64,000 nucleotides of DNA, taken from positions 1-64,000 of the forward strand of contig JAHZKP010000052.1 of assembly GCA_022600345.1 (NCBI GenBank), given 5' to 3'. The position numbers and the translations under genes are program-made. Under the pieces are notes generated by a model. It worked only from the letters and a program-made list of their open reading frames with translations, had not been told where the DNA came from and did not search any database. Position 1 is the first letter of the stretch. Each line of letters begins with the position of its first letter. Shown one piece after another: positions 43,562 to 53,460 of the stretch. This DNA comes from Alphaproteobacteria bacterium. Its GTDB lineage: Bacteria; Pseudomonadota; Alphaproteobacteria; Rhizobiales; Hyphomicrobiaceae.

Positions 43562-44326
43562 GTGGCCGATTTTGCTGACAAAAAAATATTGCCTGATGAA
43601 GAGGCAGCAGGTCACGACCTCCAGCATGTCGCCATCATCATGGATGGCAACGGGCGGTGGGCGAACGAACGGGGGTGGCCGCGAACTCTGGGGCATGTCG
43701 AAGGGGTGGAGGCGGTGCGCCGGACGGTCAAGGCGGCGATCGAATTATCGGTGCCGTTTCTGACGATTTATAGTTTTTCGTCTGAAAACTGGTCTCGCCC
43801 GATTGAAGAAATCGACTTTCTGATGGGGTTGATGAAGCGCTATATCAAGCGAGACCTGGACGAATTGCACAAAGCTGACGTGCGGATTTTGACGATTGGG
43901 GAGCGCGACCGGGTCGATCCCGAACTGCTAAAATTGATCGATGAAGCCAAGCAGTTGACGCGGGAAAACAGAAAACTCACCTTGGTGATCGCCTTTAACT
44001 ACGGCAGCCGGAGCGAGATCGTGGAGGCTGCGACCAAGTTGGCCCGGCAGGCAGCTGAAGGCCAGCTTGATCCTGACAGCATCGATATCGCCAAGTTTGC
44101 CGCGCAATTGGACACCGCCGACATTCCCGATCCCGATTTGTTGATCCGCACGAGCGGGGAAATGCGTCTATCAAACTTTCTGCTATGGCAGGCGGCCTAT
44201 GCGGAGTTCGTTTTTCTCGATACTTATTGGCCTGATTTTGGGCGTGAGGATCTGGAGGCGGCGATCGCGCAGTACGGCGCGCGAGAGCGACGCTATGGCG
44301 GGTTGTCGCGCCGGTCGAGCGCTTGA
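43562..44326 (+). CDS. uppS: Isoprenyl transferase (undecaprenyl diphosphate synthase)
   Basis: 254 residues, cis-prenyltransferase. HVAIIMDGNGRWANERGWPR carries the catalytic Asp (IIMDGNGRWA), and LTIYSFSSENWSRPIEEIDF is the second conserved region. TLVIAFNYGSRSEIVEA and PDPDLLIRTSGEMRLSNFLL complete the conserved set, with the Arg pair that binds IPP. It makes the C55 lipid carrier used for peptidoglycan and surface polysaccharides. GTG 43562 is the start of the open frame; the first 20 or so residues are not conserved. It is followed by cdsA after about 17 bases. Confidence 0.96.
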   Translation: MADFADKKILPDEEAAGHDLQHVAIIMDGNGRWANERGWPRTLGHVEGVEAVRRTVKAAIELSVPFLTIYSFSSENWSRPIEEIDFLMGLMKRYIKRDLDELHKADVRILTIGERDRVDPELLKLIDEAKQLTRENRKLTLVIAFNYGSRSEIVEAATKLARQAAEGQLDPDSIDIAKFAAQLDTADIPDPDLLIRTSGEMRLSNFLLWQAAYAEFVFLDTYWPDFGREDLEAAIAQYGARERRYGGLSRRSSA

Positions 44327-44343
44327 TTGTGTCATAGAGGTTC

Positions 44344-45198
44344 ATGACAATTCAGGCACCAGAAACGGAGGCGATGGCTATCGGATCAACCAAGGAGTTG
44401 AGACGGCGGGCGATTTCGGCGCTCGCGCTTGGATCTCTGGCCCTTGGAGCGGTGTTTGCCGGCCCGGTACCGTTTGGGATTCTGGTGCTGCTGATCGCGA
44501 TGGTGATGAGCTGGGAGTGGCGCCATATCGTGCGCTCCGGGCGCCTGGATGAGTCGCTATTTATCCATGCGGCGGTTGTTTGCCTGGCGGTTATCGCGAC
44601 AATCGTTGGTTATCAGGCAATCGCGTTCGGGATCCTATTGCTTGGTGCTGTGGTCTTATTCCTGATCAATGCAGGCCAAGGCGCGGGTATTTCCGTGCTT
44701 GGTGTCTTGTACGTCGGTATTCCGGCAGTTCTACTGGTGATGCTAAGGAGTGCGGACGAACAAGGATTGGTTGCGGTCTTGTTCATATTCTGCGTCGTGT
44801 GGGCAAGCGATATCTCGGCGTTTGTCGGTGGGCGGTTGATTGGCGGGGTGAAGCTCTATCCCAGTATTTCGCCGAAGAAGACATGGGCGGGGTTGCTCTC
44901 GGCGGTGGCCGGCGCGGTGCTGGTCGGATTGGCCTTCTGGCTGCTGGTGCCGGGGACTTCGGTTGGCTATCTGTTGGCCTGCGCGGGTGGGTTAGGACTC
45001 ATCGCGCAATTCGGCGACTTGGCCGAGTCGGCGTTGAAGCGACTATTCCGCGTCAAGGATTCCAGCGATCTCATTCCAGGGCATGGTGGCTTCATGGACC
45101 GGCTGGATGGACTGGTGACGGCTGCCAGTGCGGCTGTGGTGCTGGGTTTGTTGATCAATTCGGATGCGCCCGCGCGGGCCTTGATGTTTGGAATGTAA
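44344..45198 (+). CDS. cdsA: Phosphatidate cytidylyltransferase
   Basis: 284 residues of a polytopic membrane protein with about eight hydrophobic segments. The CdsA C-terminal signature is present as ESALKRLFRVKDSSDLIPGH and then GGFMDRLDGLVTA, with the conserved S-x-x-K-R and D-R-x-D metal-binding residues. It converts phosphatidate and CTP to CDP-diacylglycerol, the branch point of phospholipid synthesis. The first 20 residues before LRRRAISALALGSLALGAVF are poorly conserved. Its position between uppS and dxr is conserved in alphaproteobacteria. Confidence 0.94.
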   Translation: MTIQAPETEAMAIGSTKELRRRAISALALGSLALGAVFAGPVPFGILVLLIAMVMSWEWRHIVRSGRLDESLFIHAAVVCLAVIATIVGYQAIAFGILLLGAVVLFLINAGQGAGISVLGVLYVGIPAVLLVMLRSADEQGLVAVLFIFCVVWASDISAFVGGRLIGGVKLYPSISPKKTWAGLLSAVAGAVLVGLAFWLLVPGTSVGYLLACAGGLGLIAQFGDLAESALKRLFRVKDSSDLIPGHGGFMDRLDGLVTAASAAVVLGLLINSDAPARALMFGM

Positions 45199-45289
45199 CG
45201 GGGGCTGGCTGGTTTGGTTGGTCTATTCGCGTTCGCGGACACTGGATTGATTGCAGTTGAAGTCGTTGGCCCAAGGTAAGGACGTCTTA

Positions 45290-46525
45290 ATGCAGCAGGC
45301 CGGACCAAGCCTCGTCACGAAAGTTGCCAACACCCTTGCTTCCGGTGCGGTCACGGCTCCCAAGCGGATCAGCATTCTTGGCGCGACAGGGTCGATTGGG
45401 GCGAGCACTCTGGACCTCATTTCCCACACACCCGATGACTTCGAGGTTGTCTCAGTTACGGCGCAATCGAGTGTCGAAAAGCTTGCGCGGTGTGCGCGGA
45501 TGGCCGGCGCCAAGCGGGCTGTCATCGGTGATGAAACGCTATTTCAGGCGCTCAAGGATGAATTGTCGGGGACAGGCATCGAAGTCTGTGCAGGGCAAAA
45601 CGCGTTATGTGAGGCGGCCAGTGATCCGGTCGATTGCACGGTTGCTGCGATTGTGGGGGCGGCCGGGTTGAAGCCGGCGGTGGCTGCTGTACGAACTGGT
45701 GGGCGGTTGGCTCTTGCCAACAAGGAATGTCTGGTGTCGGCGGGCGAAGTCTTCATGCAGGAGGTTGCGAAGGCTGATTGTGAACTGTTGCCAGTCGATA
45801 GCGAACACTCAGCGGCGTTCCAGGTTCTGCGGGAAGCCGAGCCCGAGAGCATAGAGAAAATCGTGCTGACCGCATCGGGCGGGCCGTTTCGAACGTGGTC
45901 GTTGGATGAGATTTCCAAGGCGAGGCGGGAAGATGCGCTGAAGCACCCCAACTGGACGATGGGGGCGAAGATCACCGTTGATTCAGCGACCATGATGAAC
46001 AAGGGGCTCGAACTTATCGAGGCCTATCACCTGTTTCCGGTTAGGACGGACCAACTGGGCATGCTCGTGCACCCGCAATCGATCGTGCATTGCCTGGTAT
46101 CGTATGTGGACGGATCTGTCTTGGCGCAGATGGCCGAGCCTGATATGCGCACGCCAATTGCCTTGGCATTGTCGTGGCCGAGGCGGATGCGCTCCCCCAC
46201 AAAACGGCTGGATCTGGCCGAGGTGGCACAGTTGACGTTCGAGAAGGCTGATGAAGTTCGATTTCCCGCGATCCGGATTTCCAGAGATGCGATGGAGCGG
46301 GGGGGCACTGCGCCTGCGGTGATGAACGCGGCCAACGAAATGGCTGTTGCTGCTTTCCTTGAAGGACGGATTGGAGTGCCCGATATAGCTGCTGTGGTGG
46401 AAGAAACACTGGATAAGGCGGAGGGCAGGGGCTTGATTAAGGAATGTTGCGGGCTCGACGATGTGTTTGGCTGCGATCTTCGCGCGCGCGAGATGGCTCA
46501 GGATATTATTGAAGCAATTCAGTAG
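45290..46525 (+). CDS. dxr: 1-deoxy-D-xylulose-5-phosphate reductoisomerase
   Basis: About 411 residues from ATG 45290 (AAGGTAAGGACG in front); the frame can also start at TTG 45251. The NADPH-binding loop is ISILGATGSIGASTLDLI. Conserved parts are LALANKECLVSAGEVFMQE, LPVDSEHSAAFQVL (metal ligand region), VLTASGGPFRTW, HPNWTMGAKITVDSATMMNK and GTAPAVMNAANEMAVAAFL. It performs the second step of the MEP isoprenoid pathway. Upstream of rseP, as usual, but separated from it by about 340 bases. Confidence 0.96.
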   Translation: MQQAGPSLVTKVANTLASGAVTAPKRISILGATGSIGASTLDLISHTPDDFEVVSVTAQSSVEKLARCARMAGAKRAVIGDETLFQALKDELSGTGIEVCAGQNALCEAASDPVDCTVAAIVGAAGLKPAVAAVRTGGRLALANKECLVSAGEVFMQEVAKADCELLPVDSEHSAAFQVLREAEPESIEKIVLTASGGPFRTWSLDEISKARREDALKHPNWTMGAKITVDSATMMNKGLELIEAYHLFPVRTDQLGMLVHPQSIVHCLVSYVDGSVLAQMAEPDMRTPIALALSWPRRMRSPTKRLDLAEVAQLTFEKADEVRFPAIRISRDAMERGGTAPAVMNAANEMAVAAFLEGRIGVPDIAAVVEETLDKAEGRGLIKECCGLDDVFGCDLRAREMAQDIIEAIQ

Positions 46526-46869
46526 TCTAATGCTGTGTCTGCAGTGCCGGAAACGGCACTGGCCGGCGTTCGGCAATGGTCATTGTTATGGCTTTGTTCT
46601 CGGTTAGTGGATTACGGCCTGCGTGGTTGTGGCGGCTTTGGTCGGCTTTTGCAGAACGGATACTGGTCTAGCAATTATCGGGCGACTCTGGTTGTAATCG
46701 GGTGCGCGTACAAGTTGGGGAATTGAACGGTCGGATGGCGTGTGGTTGATTGGCTCGCTGCGGCTGAGTTGGACAAGTTGCAATCTGCGCCCGTCGCGGA
46801 ACCTTGCGTTTCCAGATCTGCGGTCAACATCCGGATTTATGTCCTGGGTGACGAAGGAACTTATAAAAC
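46526..46869. other. Intergenic region between dxr and rseP
   Basis: A 344-base gap between two genes that are closely spaced in many relatives. No motif-bearing frame, terminator hairpin or RNA gene is evident. It may hold a promoter for rseP (the region near 46680-46730 is relatively AT-rich). Confidence 0.4.
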
Positions 46870-48303
46870 ATGGAATTCATCACCTACTTTGCCAACGGCC
46901 TGTCGGGCGCGCTGATTACCTTTATCGGGTTCTTGTTCGCGTTGATGGTGGTCGTGTTCATCCACGAGATGGGGCACTTCCTGGTGGCGCGGTGGTTCGG
47001 CGTAACGGTAACGACCTTTTCGATCGGCTTTGGCAAGGAGATCTGGGCGTTTGTCGATAAGCACGGTACGCGTTGGCGGATTGCCTGGATTCCAGCCGGC
47101 GGATACGTGAAGTTTCTGGATGATGAGAACGCGGCGAGTGTTCCTGACCGGGAAGCGATCGATCAGTTGAGCGAGGAGCAAAAACGCGGGGCGTTCCAGC
47201 TCAAGCCCGTCGGGCAGCGCGCGGCGGTTGTGGCTGCCGGACCGATTGCCAACTTTCTGCTGGCGATCGTGATTTTCGCTGCCTTTTTCTGGGCCATGGG
47301 GGTCAATCGGATCGAGCCGCGTGCCGACTATGTCGTTCCGTCCAGCCCTGCGGCGGAAGCCGGGTTTAAATCGGGTGATGTTGTCTTGAACATCGGCGGC
47401 CGGAAGATCGATGATTTTGCCGAGCTTAATGAGATCGTTTGGACCAGCCCGGGTCGTACGCTTGAGTTCCTGGTGCAGAGGGGACGTGAAGAACTGACAC
47501 TTAAGGTTGTGCCGGTTTTGCAGGTTCGTAACGATTATATCGCCGGCAAGCATGAGCGCCCGATGATCGGGATCAGATATGCGATCGAGCCGATTGTAGC
47601 CGGCGTCACCAAGGATGGCGCGGCGGCCAAGGCCGGCTTTGAGCCCGGTGATGTCGTGGTGCGCATGGCCGGTCGCGACATCAGCGACTTCAATCAGTTG
47701 CAGGAAATCGTAGCGCGCAGCGAGGGGCGCGAATTGCCGGTTGTCGTTTCCCGCAAGGGTCGTGAGATTGCATTGACCGTGACGCCGCAGTTGAAGTCAC
47801 CGGGCAAGAAGGCGGCTGACCCGACTCCCCGGCCACTGATTGGCGTTTTGAGTTCCGGCCGACCGGTTCATTCCAAGCACACCTTCGTCGGGCCGATTGA
47901 AGCGGTGCAGTTGGGCTGCGAACGGACCTGGGGAATCATCACAGGCACGTTGTCTTACATCGGTGATATCTTTACGCGTGGCCGGGGTGCCGATCAGATC
48001 GGCGGGGTTGTTAGGATCGCGGATGCCGCTGGAAAGTTTGCGTCTCTGGGCTTTACGCAACTCATTTTGTTCACGGCCTTTATCTCCGTCAGCATCGGCT
48101 TGATCAACCTGTTCCCAATCCCAATCCTCGATGGCGGGCATCTGGTGTTTTACGCCTACGAGGCGGTGGTGGGTAAACCGGTGAATGAGAACGTGCAGGA
48201 GTTCAGTTTCCGGGTTGGTTTGGCGCTGATTTTGATGCTGATGATGTTCGGCTTCTATAATGACCGGTTTATTTTGGCCAGTTGGATGCCATGGTCGGGA
48301 TAA
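46870..48303 (+). CDS. rseP: RIP metalloprotease RseP
   Basis: 477 residues of a site-2 protease. The zinc motif HEMGH lies in the first transmembrane helix (VVFIHEMGHFLVARWFGV), and the second metal-binding element is in the C-terminal NLFPIPILDGGHLVFYAYE. Two tandem PDZ domains sit between them (AAEAGFKSGDVVLNIGGRKI and AAAKAGFEPGDVVVRMAGRD). It cleaves anti-sigma factors within the membrane in envelope stress and clears signal peptides. The N-terminal GYVKFLDDENAASVPD is typical for alphaproteobacteria. It precedes bamA as expected. Confidence 0.96.
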   Translation: MEFITYFANGLSGALITFIGFLFALMVVVFIHEMGHFLVARWFGVTVTTFSIGFGKEIWAFVDKHGTRWRIAWIPAGGYVKFLDDENAASVPDREAIDQLSEEQKRGAFQLKPVGQRAAVVAAGPIANFLLAIVIFAAFFWAMGVNRIEPRADYVVPSSPAAEAGFKSGDVVLNIGGRKIDDFAELNEIVWTSPGRTLEFLVQRGREELTLKVVPVLQVRNDYIAGKHERPMIGIRYAIEPIVAGVTKDGAAAKAGFEPGDVVVRMAGRDISDFNQLQEIVARSEGRELPVVVSRKGREIALTVTPQLKSPGKKAADPTPRPLIGVLSSGRPVHSKHTFVGPIEAVQLGCERTWGIITGTLSYIGDIFTRGRGADQIGGVVRIADAAGKFASLGFTQLILFTAFISVSIGLINLFPIPILDGGHLVFYAYEAVVGKPVNENVQEFSFRVGLALILMLMMFGFYNDRFILASWMPWSG

Positions 48304-48626
48304 ATCCGCGGCCGGATAGCGCATTCACGAAGTTGCCTTAATTGGGGCCGCTGGTCGCGTGATTCTCTTTAAGTGCCTGAAAGGTCATCGAAATATCGCC
48401 TCCGGGTGGGTTTATTTGCGCTCGATTGTCCTGGTGCCAACGAATGTTGGTGTGGGACGGGTGAGAATCAGGGGCTGTGACGCATTCTTGCCACTTCCAC
48501 AGTCGTTGCTGAATCGTTAATAAGATTGGGTGCCGTGGTGTCGATTTGCACGAGGGAAGCCGTCTTAACGGGGCGGTCGTGCGGTCCACCGTGGTTTGAT
48601 GTTAACGCATCTCAGCCGCACTGCCG
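48304..48626. other. Intergenic region between rseP and bamA
   Basis: This 323-base stretch contains only short frames without motifs. No hairpin-T-run was found. It is likely to hold the bamA promoter. Confidence 0.4.
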
Positions 48627-48677
48627 ATGGCTGGTGATGTGAATTGGGGGATCGGCAGTACGAGGGCAGATCCGCGT

Positions 48678-51077
48678 ATGTGGAAGCTTCGGATCATAGG
48701 CTTGGGGGGCTTGCAGGCCGCTCTTATGCTGTTCACCATCGGCGTCGGAGGCGTAGCCTTGGATGCTGCGGTGAACTCATCACCTGCTGTCGCTCAATCG
48801 GTCGTCCGCCAGATCAAGGTGGTTGGCAATCGCAGGGTCGAGCCGGAGACGGTTCGCACCTACCTGCGGTTCACGGTTGGCGACGTCTACGATGCGGGGT
48901 TGGCGGACGAATCGCTCAGGGCGCTGTTTGCGACCGGCCTGTTCTCGGATGTCCAGATCGAGCCGCAAGGTTCCATCGTCACTGTCTTCGTTGAAGAAAA
49001 CCCCGTTATCAACCAAGTTGCCTTTGAGGGTAATTCCGAGGTTGAAACCGATACGCTGGCCAACGAAGTGCAGTTGAAGCCGCGCTCGGTGTTTACACGT
49101 TCGCGGGTTCAGGCCGACGTACAGCGGATCCTCGACGTGTACCGCCGGCAGGGCCGGTTTGCGGCTCTTGTCGAGCCTAAGATCATTGAGCTCGAGCAGA
49201 ACCGGGTCAACCTGGTGTTCGAAATCACCGAGGGCACAGCGACCAAGGTCAAGGGCGTCAACTTCATCGGCAATCGGGCGTTCACCGATGGTCAGTTGCG
49301 CGATATCATCACGACGACGCAGGCAGGTTGGTTCGACTTCCTCAAGGGCACAAGCGTTTATGATCCCGACCGCCTGAACCTCGACCGTGAGTTACTGCGC
49401 CAGTACTACATGAAGAACGGGTATGCCGACGCGCGTATCATCAGTGCTAACGCTGAGTTGGATCGCGATGGTTCGGGCTTCTTCATTACTTTCACAGTTG
49501 AAGAAGGTGAGCTTTACAGCTTCGGCAGCATTACCATCGAGAGCGCGCTGGCCGAGCTGGATGGCGAATCGCTTCGCGGTGAGCTGTTGACCTATAGTGG
49601 GCAGACGTATGATGCTTCGCGCATCGACAAGACGGTCGAGCGATTGACGCTGTCGGTGGCCGAGCGCGGTTACGCATTTGCGCGAGTTCGTCCGCGGGCG
49701 ACGCCAGATTTTTACAGCCGTACCATCGGTATCAATTATGTGATCGATGAAGGTCCTCGGATCTACATCGACCGGATCAATATCTACGGTAACGAGCGGA
49801 CCAAGGATTACGTCATCCGTCGTGAGTTCCGGCTGGCTGAGGGCGATGCTTTCAACCCATTGCTGGTCGACCGGGCCGAAAAGCGGCTGAAGGGACTGGG
49901 CTTCTTTAAGAGCGTCAAGGTGAAGAAGCGCCCGGGCTCGGCGCCTGACCGTGTCATTCTCGATGTCGAGCTTGTCGAGCAGTCGACCGGAGAACTTTCG
50001 TTTGGTGCGGGCTATTCCACCAGTGAGGGTGTGATCGGCGACGTTTCGATTACGGAGCGCAACCTTCTGGGTAACGGTCAGTTCCTGCGATTGCGGGTTG
50101 GTGGTTCGTTCGAGCGGGCGCAGATCGACTTGAGCTTCACGGAGCCGAGATTCCTCGACCGTAACCTGGCTGCTGGTTTTGACCTGTTCCACAAAGAGCT
50201 CGATCAAACCGATACATCAGGGTTCAGAAGCCGCAAGAGTGGTGGCACGCTACGGCTTGGGTTCCCGCTGGCGGAAGACCTGTGGGGGCAGACGTCTTAT
50301 TCGTTGACGCGTGACGAGCTGTTCGATGTCAACAACAACGCTTCGTTGGCGATCCGGGATGCTTGCGGTGATGTCAACATTAACCCACGCACCCGGGGCG
50401 GTCGTCCGATCCGAAGCCCGGATTGCCAGGACACAGAGTACTATACCTCGTCGCTGGGTGGATCGCTTACTTACGACAAGCGCAACCATCCGCGCACGCC
50501 TTCGAGCGGTTACTTCCTGCAAGCTACGACGGACTTTGCGGGTGTCGGTGGCGACGTTCAGTATGTTCGTGTCCAGGGTGAAGGTCGTGCCTACTACCCG
50601 GTTGCAGAGAAGATTACACTGGTTGGCCGGGTCATCGGCGGACACATCGAAGGTTGGGGCGGCGATGATGTTCGCATCCTTGACTTGTTCTTCCGCGGCG
50701 GTGAGACAGTTCGTGGCTTCGACGGCGCCGGTTACGGTCCCAGGGACATTCGTACCGGAGATGCGCTGGGCGGTCAGACGTATTGGGCGGCGACTGCGGA
50801 ACTTCGTTTCCCAATCCCATTCATTCCAGACGAGCTGGGGATGTCGGCTGCTGTGTTTGCCGATGCTGGTTCGCTGTTTAACGCATCTAAGCGTGCGGAA
50901 GCGGTTGTCGATCCAGCCGACCTGCGGGACGAATCTTCGGTTAGGTCATCGGTCGGTGGCAGTATTTTGTGGAATTCGCCGGTCGGTCCGCTGCGCGTCG
51001 ACTTCGCACACGCTCTCACCAGCGAAGAATATGACGACGAGCAATTCTTCCGGTTCGGTGCATCGACTAAGTTCTAG
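48678..51077 (+). CDS. bamA: Outer membrane protein assembly factor BamA
   Basis: About 799 residues from ATG 48678; the frame also opens at ATG 48627. A signal peptide (LGGLQAALMLFTIGVGGVAL) is followed by five POTRA domains, starting at RQIKVVGNRRVEPETVRTYL and including VAFEGNSEVETDTLANEVQL, VKGVNFIGNRAFTDGQLRDI, GSITIESALAELDGESLRGE and IYIDRINIYGNERTKDYVIR. The C-terminal 16-strand barrel includes FFRGGETVRGFDGAGYGPRD, which carries the conserved VRGF motif, and it ends in Phe, the C-terminal insertion signal. It is the central component of the BAM complex. No skp/ompH gene follows; a terminator is found instead. Confidence 0.96.
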   Translation: MWKLRIIGLGGLQAALMLFTIGVGGVALDAAVNSSPAVAQSVVRQIKVVGNRRVEPETVRTYLRFTVGDVYDAGLADESLRALFATGLFSDVQIEPQGSIVTVFVEENPVINQVAFEGNSEVETDTLANEVQLKPRSVFTRSRVQADVQRILDVYRRQGRFAALVEPKIIELEQNRVNLVFEITEGTATKVKGVNFIGNRAFTDGQLRDIITTTQAGWFDFLKGTSVYDPDRLNLDRELLRQYYMKNGYADARIISANAELDRDGSGFFITFTVEEGELYSFGSITIESALAELDGESLRGELLTYSGQTYDASRIDKTVERLTLSVAERGYAFARVRPRATPDFYSRTIGINYVIDEGPRIYIDRINIYGNERTKDYVIRREFRLAEGDAFNPLLVDRAEKRLKGLGFFKSVKVKKRPGSAPDRVILDVELVEQSTGELSFGAGYSTSEGVIGDVSITERNLLGNGQFLRLRVGGSFERAQIDLSFTEPRFLDRNLAAGFDLFHKELDQTDTSGFRSRKSGGTLRLGFPLAEDLWGQTSYSLTRDELFDVNNNASLAIRDACGDVNINPRTRGGRPIRSPDCQDTEYYTSSLGGSLTYDKRNHPRTPSSGYFLQATTDFAGVGGDVQYVRVQGEGRAYYPVAEKITLVGRVIGGHIEGWGGDDVRILDLFFRGGETVRGFDGAGYGPRDIRTGDALGGQTYWAATAELRFPIPFIPDELGMSAAVFADAGSLFNASKRAEAVVDPADLRDESSVRSSVGGSILWNSPVGPLRVDFAHALTSEEYDDEQFFRFGASTKF

Positions 51078-51210
51078 TCCAAACAGGCGCAAGCAGGGTT
51101 GTGTCTGTTTGGGTTGATAGGCCGATCCAGCCGATTCTACGGGTTGATGCCTGACTGAATGGTGCCGGGGTTTGTCGTGGGTCTGGTTGTTCGTTCAGGG
51201 CGCAAAATTT

Positions 51211-51244
51211 ATGGGGTCGGTCCGTTGGATCGGCCCCATTTTCG
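51211..51244 (+). terminator. Rho-independent terminator after bamA
   Basis: ATGGGGTCGGTCC (51211-51223), loop GTT, GGATCGGCCCCAT (51227-51239), then TTTTCG. It is a 13-bp stem with two G-U wobble positions. It lies about 130 bases after bamA. Confidence 0.88.
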
Positions 51245-51713
51245 TATTTCGGTTTACGTGTGATTAGGCGTTGCCGTAGGACTTTGACGCAGGACTTTGC
51301 GATGTTGACGCTCGCGTCGGCTCCACTCCTGTTTTCGTTCCGGATATGGAGGAAATTTCGGGGCGGGCAACGGGGGATGATCGGGTGCTGTTTGTAGTAC
51401 GGTAACTATGTCGTCGGGCGTGATCCCGACAGTGCGGGACAGAATCATTCAGCCGGTTAAAGTCAGACTTGTTTTTTGTATGGGGCGGGATTCATAGTAT
51501 CCAAGATTTACACAAAACCGGGTTGATGGCGCTTTGCCTTATGGGTTTTATCGTTTGGCCGTAGGTTGATCTCGTGATTGGGTGTGGGGACGATAGTTTC
51601 GTGACTACGGCGGGTGGCTGCGGTTATGAAAATGCCGTGCCGACGATTTGTTGCCTTGGGTTGTGTCGAAATTTTCGATTGCCGTGGGTTTTGAACTTAG
51701 AGCGGGGGGCGAT
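51245..51713. other. Intergenic region between bamA and lpxD
   Basis: A minus-strand frame of 64 codons (51254-51448) has no motif and no ribosome binding site. The region is AT-richer than its surroundings near 51465-51560, so a promoter for the lpx genes is likely here. The skp/ompH gene usual at this place is absent. Confidence 0.45.
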
Positions 51714-52781
51714 TTGATAGATCATCCAGGTTTTTTTGATCGGGCCGGACCGTTCGGGTTGCTACAAGTCGCCCAAGCCACCGGGGCCCAGGTGGCTGAG
51801 CCCGATTCGGCATCGTCTGGTGAGGCGGGCGAAACCGGGTCTGATGGCGTGATGTTAAGAGACGTGCGGACGTTGGCCGATGCCGGTCGCGATGATTTGG
51901 CCTTCCTGGATAACCGGAAATACCTGGATCAACTTGAGGCAACGCGTGCGGGGGCGTGTCTGGTTGCGCCAGCATTCGTTGAGAGGGTTCCAAAAGGCGT
52001 TGTGCCACTGGTGACGCGAAAGCCTTATCGGGGGTTCGCCAAGGCGCTGGCGCTGTTTTACCCCGATGCCATGACGCCGGCGGTCACCGATGCCGATGGA
52101 CCGGCAGGGGTTCATGAAAGCGCGGTTCTTGAAGACGGCGTCAGGGTCGAGCCGGGAGCTATTGTTGGTCCGCAAGTGCAGATAGGCGCTGGCAGCAGAA
52201 TTGCGGCGGGAGCAGTCATCGGCCGCAGGGTCTGTATCGGGCGGAACTGCACGATCGGTCCGCAAGTGACATTACAGCAGACGCTGGTGGGCGACCGGGT
52301 GATTATTCATGCCGGCGCCCGGCTTGGGCAAGACGGGTTTGGATTTGCGATGGATGCCGAAGGGCATCTCAAGGTCCCGCAGATCGGACGTGTCATCGTC
52401 CAAAACGACGTTGAAATAGGAGCCAATTCGACCATCGACCGGGGTGCCCTTAAGGATACCATCATCGGCGAGGGGACGAAAATTGATAATCTTGTTCAGA
52501 TAGGGCACAACGTGGTAATCGGCCGACACTGTGTCATCGTTGCGCACACGGGTATTTCCGGATCTACGGAGCTGGGAGATTTCGTGGTCATGGGTGGGCA
52601 GTCGGGGACGGTTGGCCACATCAAGATCGGCTCGGGTGCGCAGATCGCGGGTGCATCTCATCCCAAGGACAATGTTCCGGCGGGTGCGCGCGTTGGTGGA
52701 ACGCCAGCTCGGCCTATTCGCCAATGGGGCCGTGAACTTGCTGCCCTTGCGAAGCTGTCGAAGGGTAGTGGTGGACAGTGA
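51714..52781 (+). CDS. lpxD: UDP-3-O-(3-hydroxymyristoyl)glucosamine N-acyltransferase
   Basis: About 355 residues from TTG 51714 ([20 protein letters not shown]), preceded by GCGGGGGGC; the open frame starts at 51648, but the family starts at HPGFF. An N-terminal uridine-binding domain ([16 protein letters not shown]) is followed by the left-handed beta-helix of hexapeptide repeats ([20 protein letters not shown] and onward). The catalytic His is in [12 protein letters not shown], and [14 protein letters not shown] is a family signature. It adds the second hydroxyacyl chain to UDP-glucosamine in lipid A synthesis. It starts the lpxD-fabZ-lpxA-lpxI-lpxB series. Confidence 0.93.
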   Translation: MIDHPGFFDRAGPFGLLQVAQATGAQVAEPDSASSGEAGETGSDGVMLRDVRTLADAGRDDLAFLDNRKYLDQLEATRAGACLVAPAFVERVPKGVVPLVTRKPYRGFAKALALFYPDAMTPAVTDADGPAGVHESAVLEDGVRVEPGAIVGPQVQIGAGSRIAAGAVIGRRVCIGRNCTIGPQVTLQQTLVGDRVIIHAGARLGQDGFGFAMDAEGHLKVPQIGRVIVQNDVEIGANSTIDRGALKDTIIGEGTKIDNLVQIGHNVVIGRHCVIVAHTGISGSTELGDFVVMGGQSGTVGHIKIGSGAQIAGASHPKDNVPAGARVGGTPARPIRQWGRELAALAKLSKGSGGQ

Positions 52782-52959
52782 AGGTTTCTTTTCGTTGTCG
52801 ATGGACTGTCGATGTCCTCCTTGTGTCGTGTCTGACCGGTTTCTGGCGCCGGGAAATTGCGGAGTTTTAGATCAGCCGATGCCCCGGTTGTCTGCGATAA
52901 GGTTTTAAAAAGGTGCGGATTTTGTGCCGCTACACGCCGAAGTTGGAGAGAAGCAAAAT

Positions 52960-53460
52960 ATGGACGATGTGAGTCCCAAAACCGAGCTTGATACGGCCGA
53001 CGTCGTCAAAGTGATGAAATTGCTGCCGCATAGGTATCCGTTTCTACTTGTCGACGGCATCTACGACATGGATGGAGACACCAGTGCGGTCGGCCTGAAA
53101 AACGTGACCATCAATGAGCCGTTCTTTCAAGGTCACTTCCCTGAATTCCCAGTGATGCCTGGCGTGTTGATCATTGAGGGGCTGGCGCAGACGGCGGGTG
53201 CGCTGTGCGTGCACAGCCTGGGCGAGGGCTATAAGGCTGAGCTTGTTTATTTCATGGGGATCGACAAGGCAAAATTCCGCCGTCCGGTGGTGCCGGGCGA
53301 TACGATTCATTATCACGTGAAGAAGATCCGAAATCGCGGCCGCGTGTGGAAGTTCCTTGGCGAGGCCAAGGTCGACGGCAAGGTGGCCGCAGAAGCTGAA
53401 ATCAGCGCTATGTTGGCGGATACGGCAGAAGCGCGGGCATTTGCGAGCGGTAATGGCTGA
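52960..53460 (+). CDS. fabZ: 3-hydroxyacyl-[acyl-carrier-protein] dehydratase FabZ
   Basis: 166 residues, hot-dog fold. [20 protein letters not shown] and [20 protein letters not shown] carry the catalytic His and Glu, and [19 protein letters not shown] is the third conserved part. It dehydrates hydroxyacyl-ACP in fatty acid elongation and competes with LpxA/LpxD for hydroxyacyl-ACP. ATG 52960 follows GGAGAGAAGCAAA. The stop overlaps the lpxA start by 8 bases. Confidence 0.97.
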   Translation: MDDVSPKTELDTADVVKVMKLLPHRYPFLLVDGIYDMDGDTSAVGLKNVTINEPFFQGHFPEFPVMPGVLIIEGLAQTAGALCVHSLGEGYKAELVYFMGIDKAKFRRPVVPGDTIHYHVKKIRNRGRVWKFLGEAKVDGKVAAEAEISAMLADTAEARAFASGNG

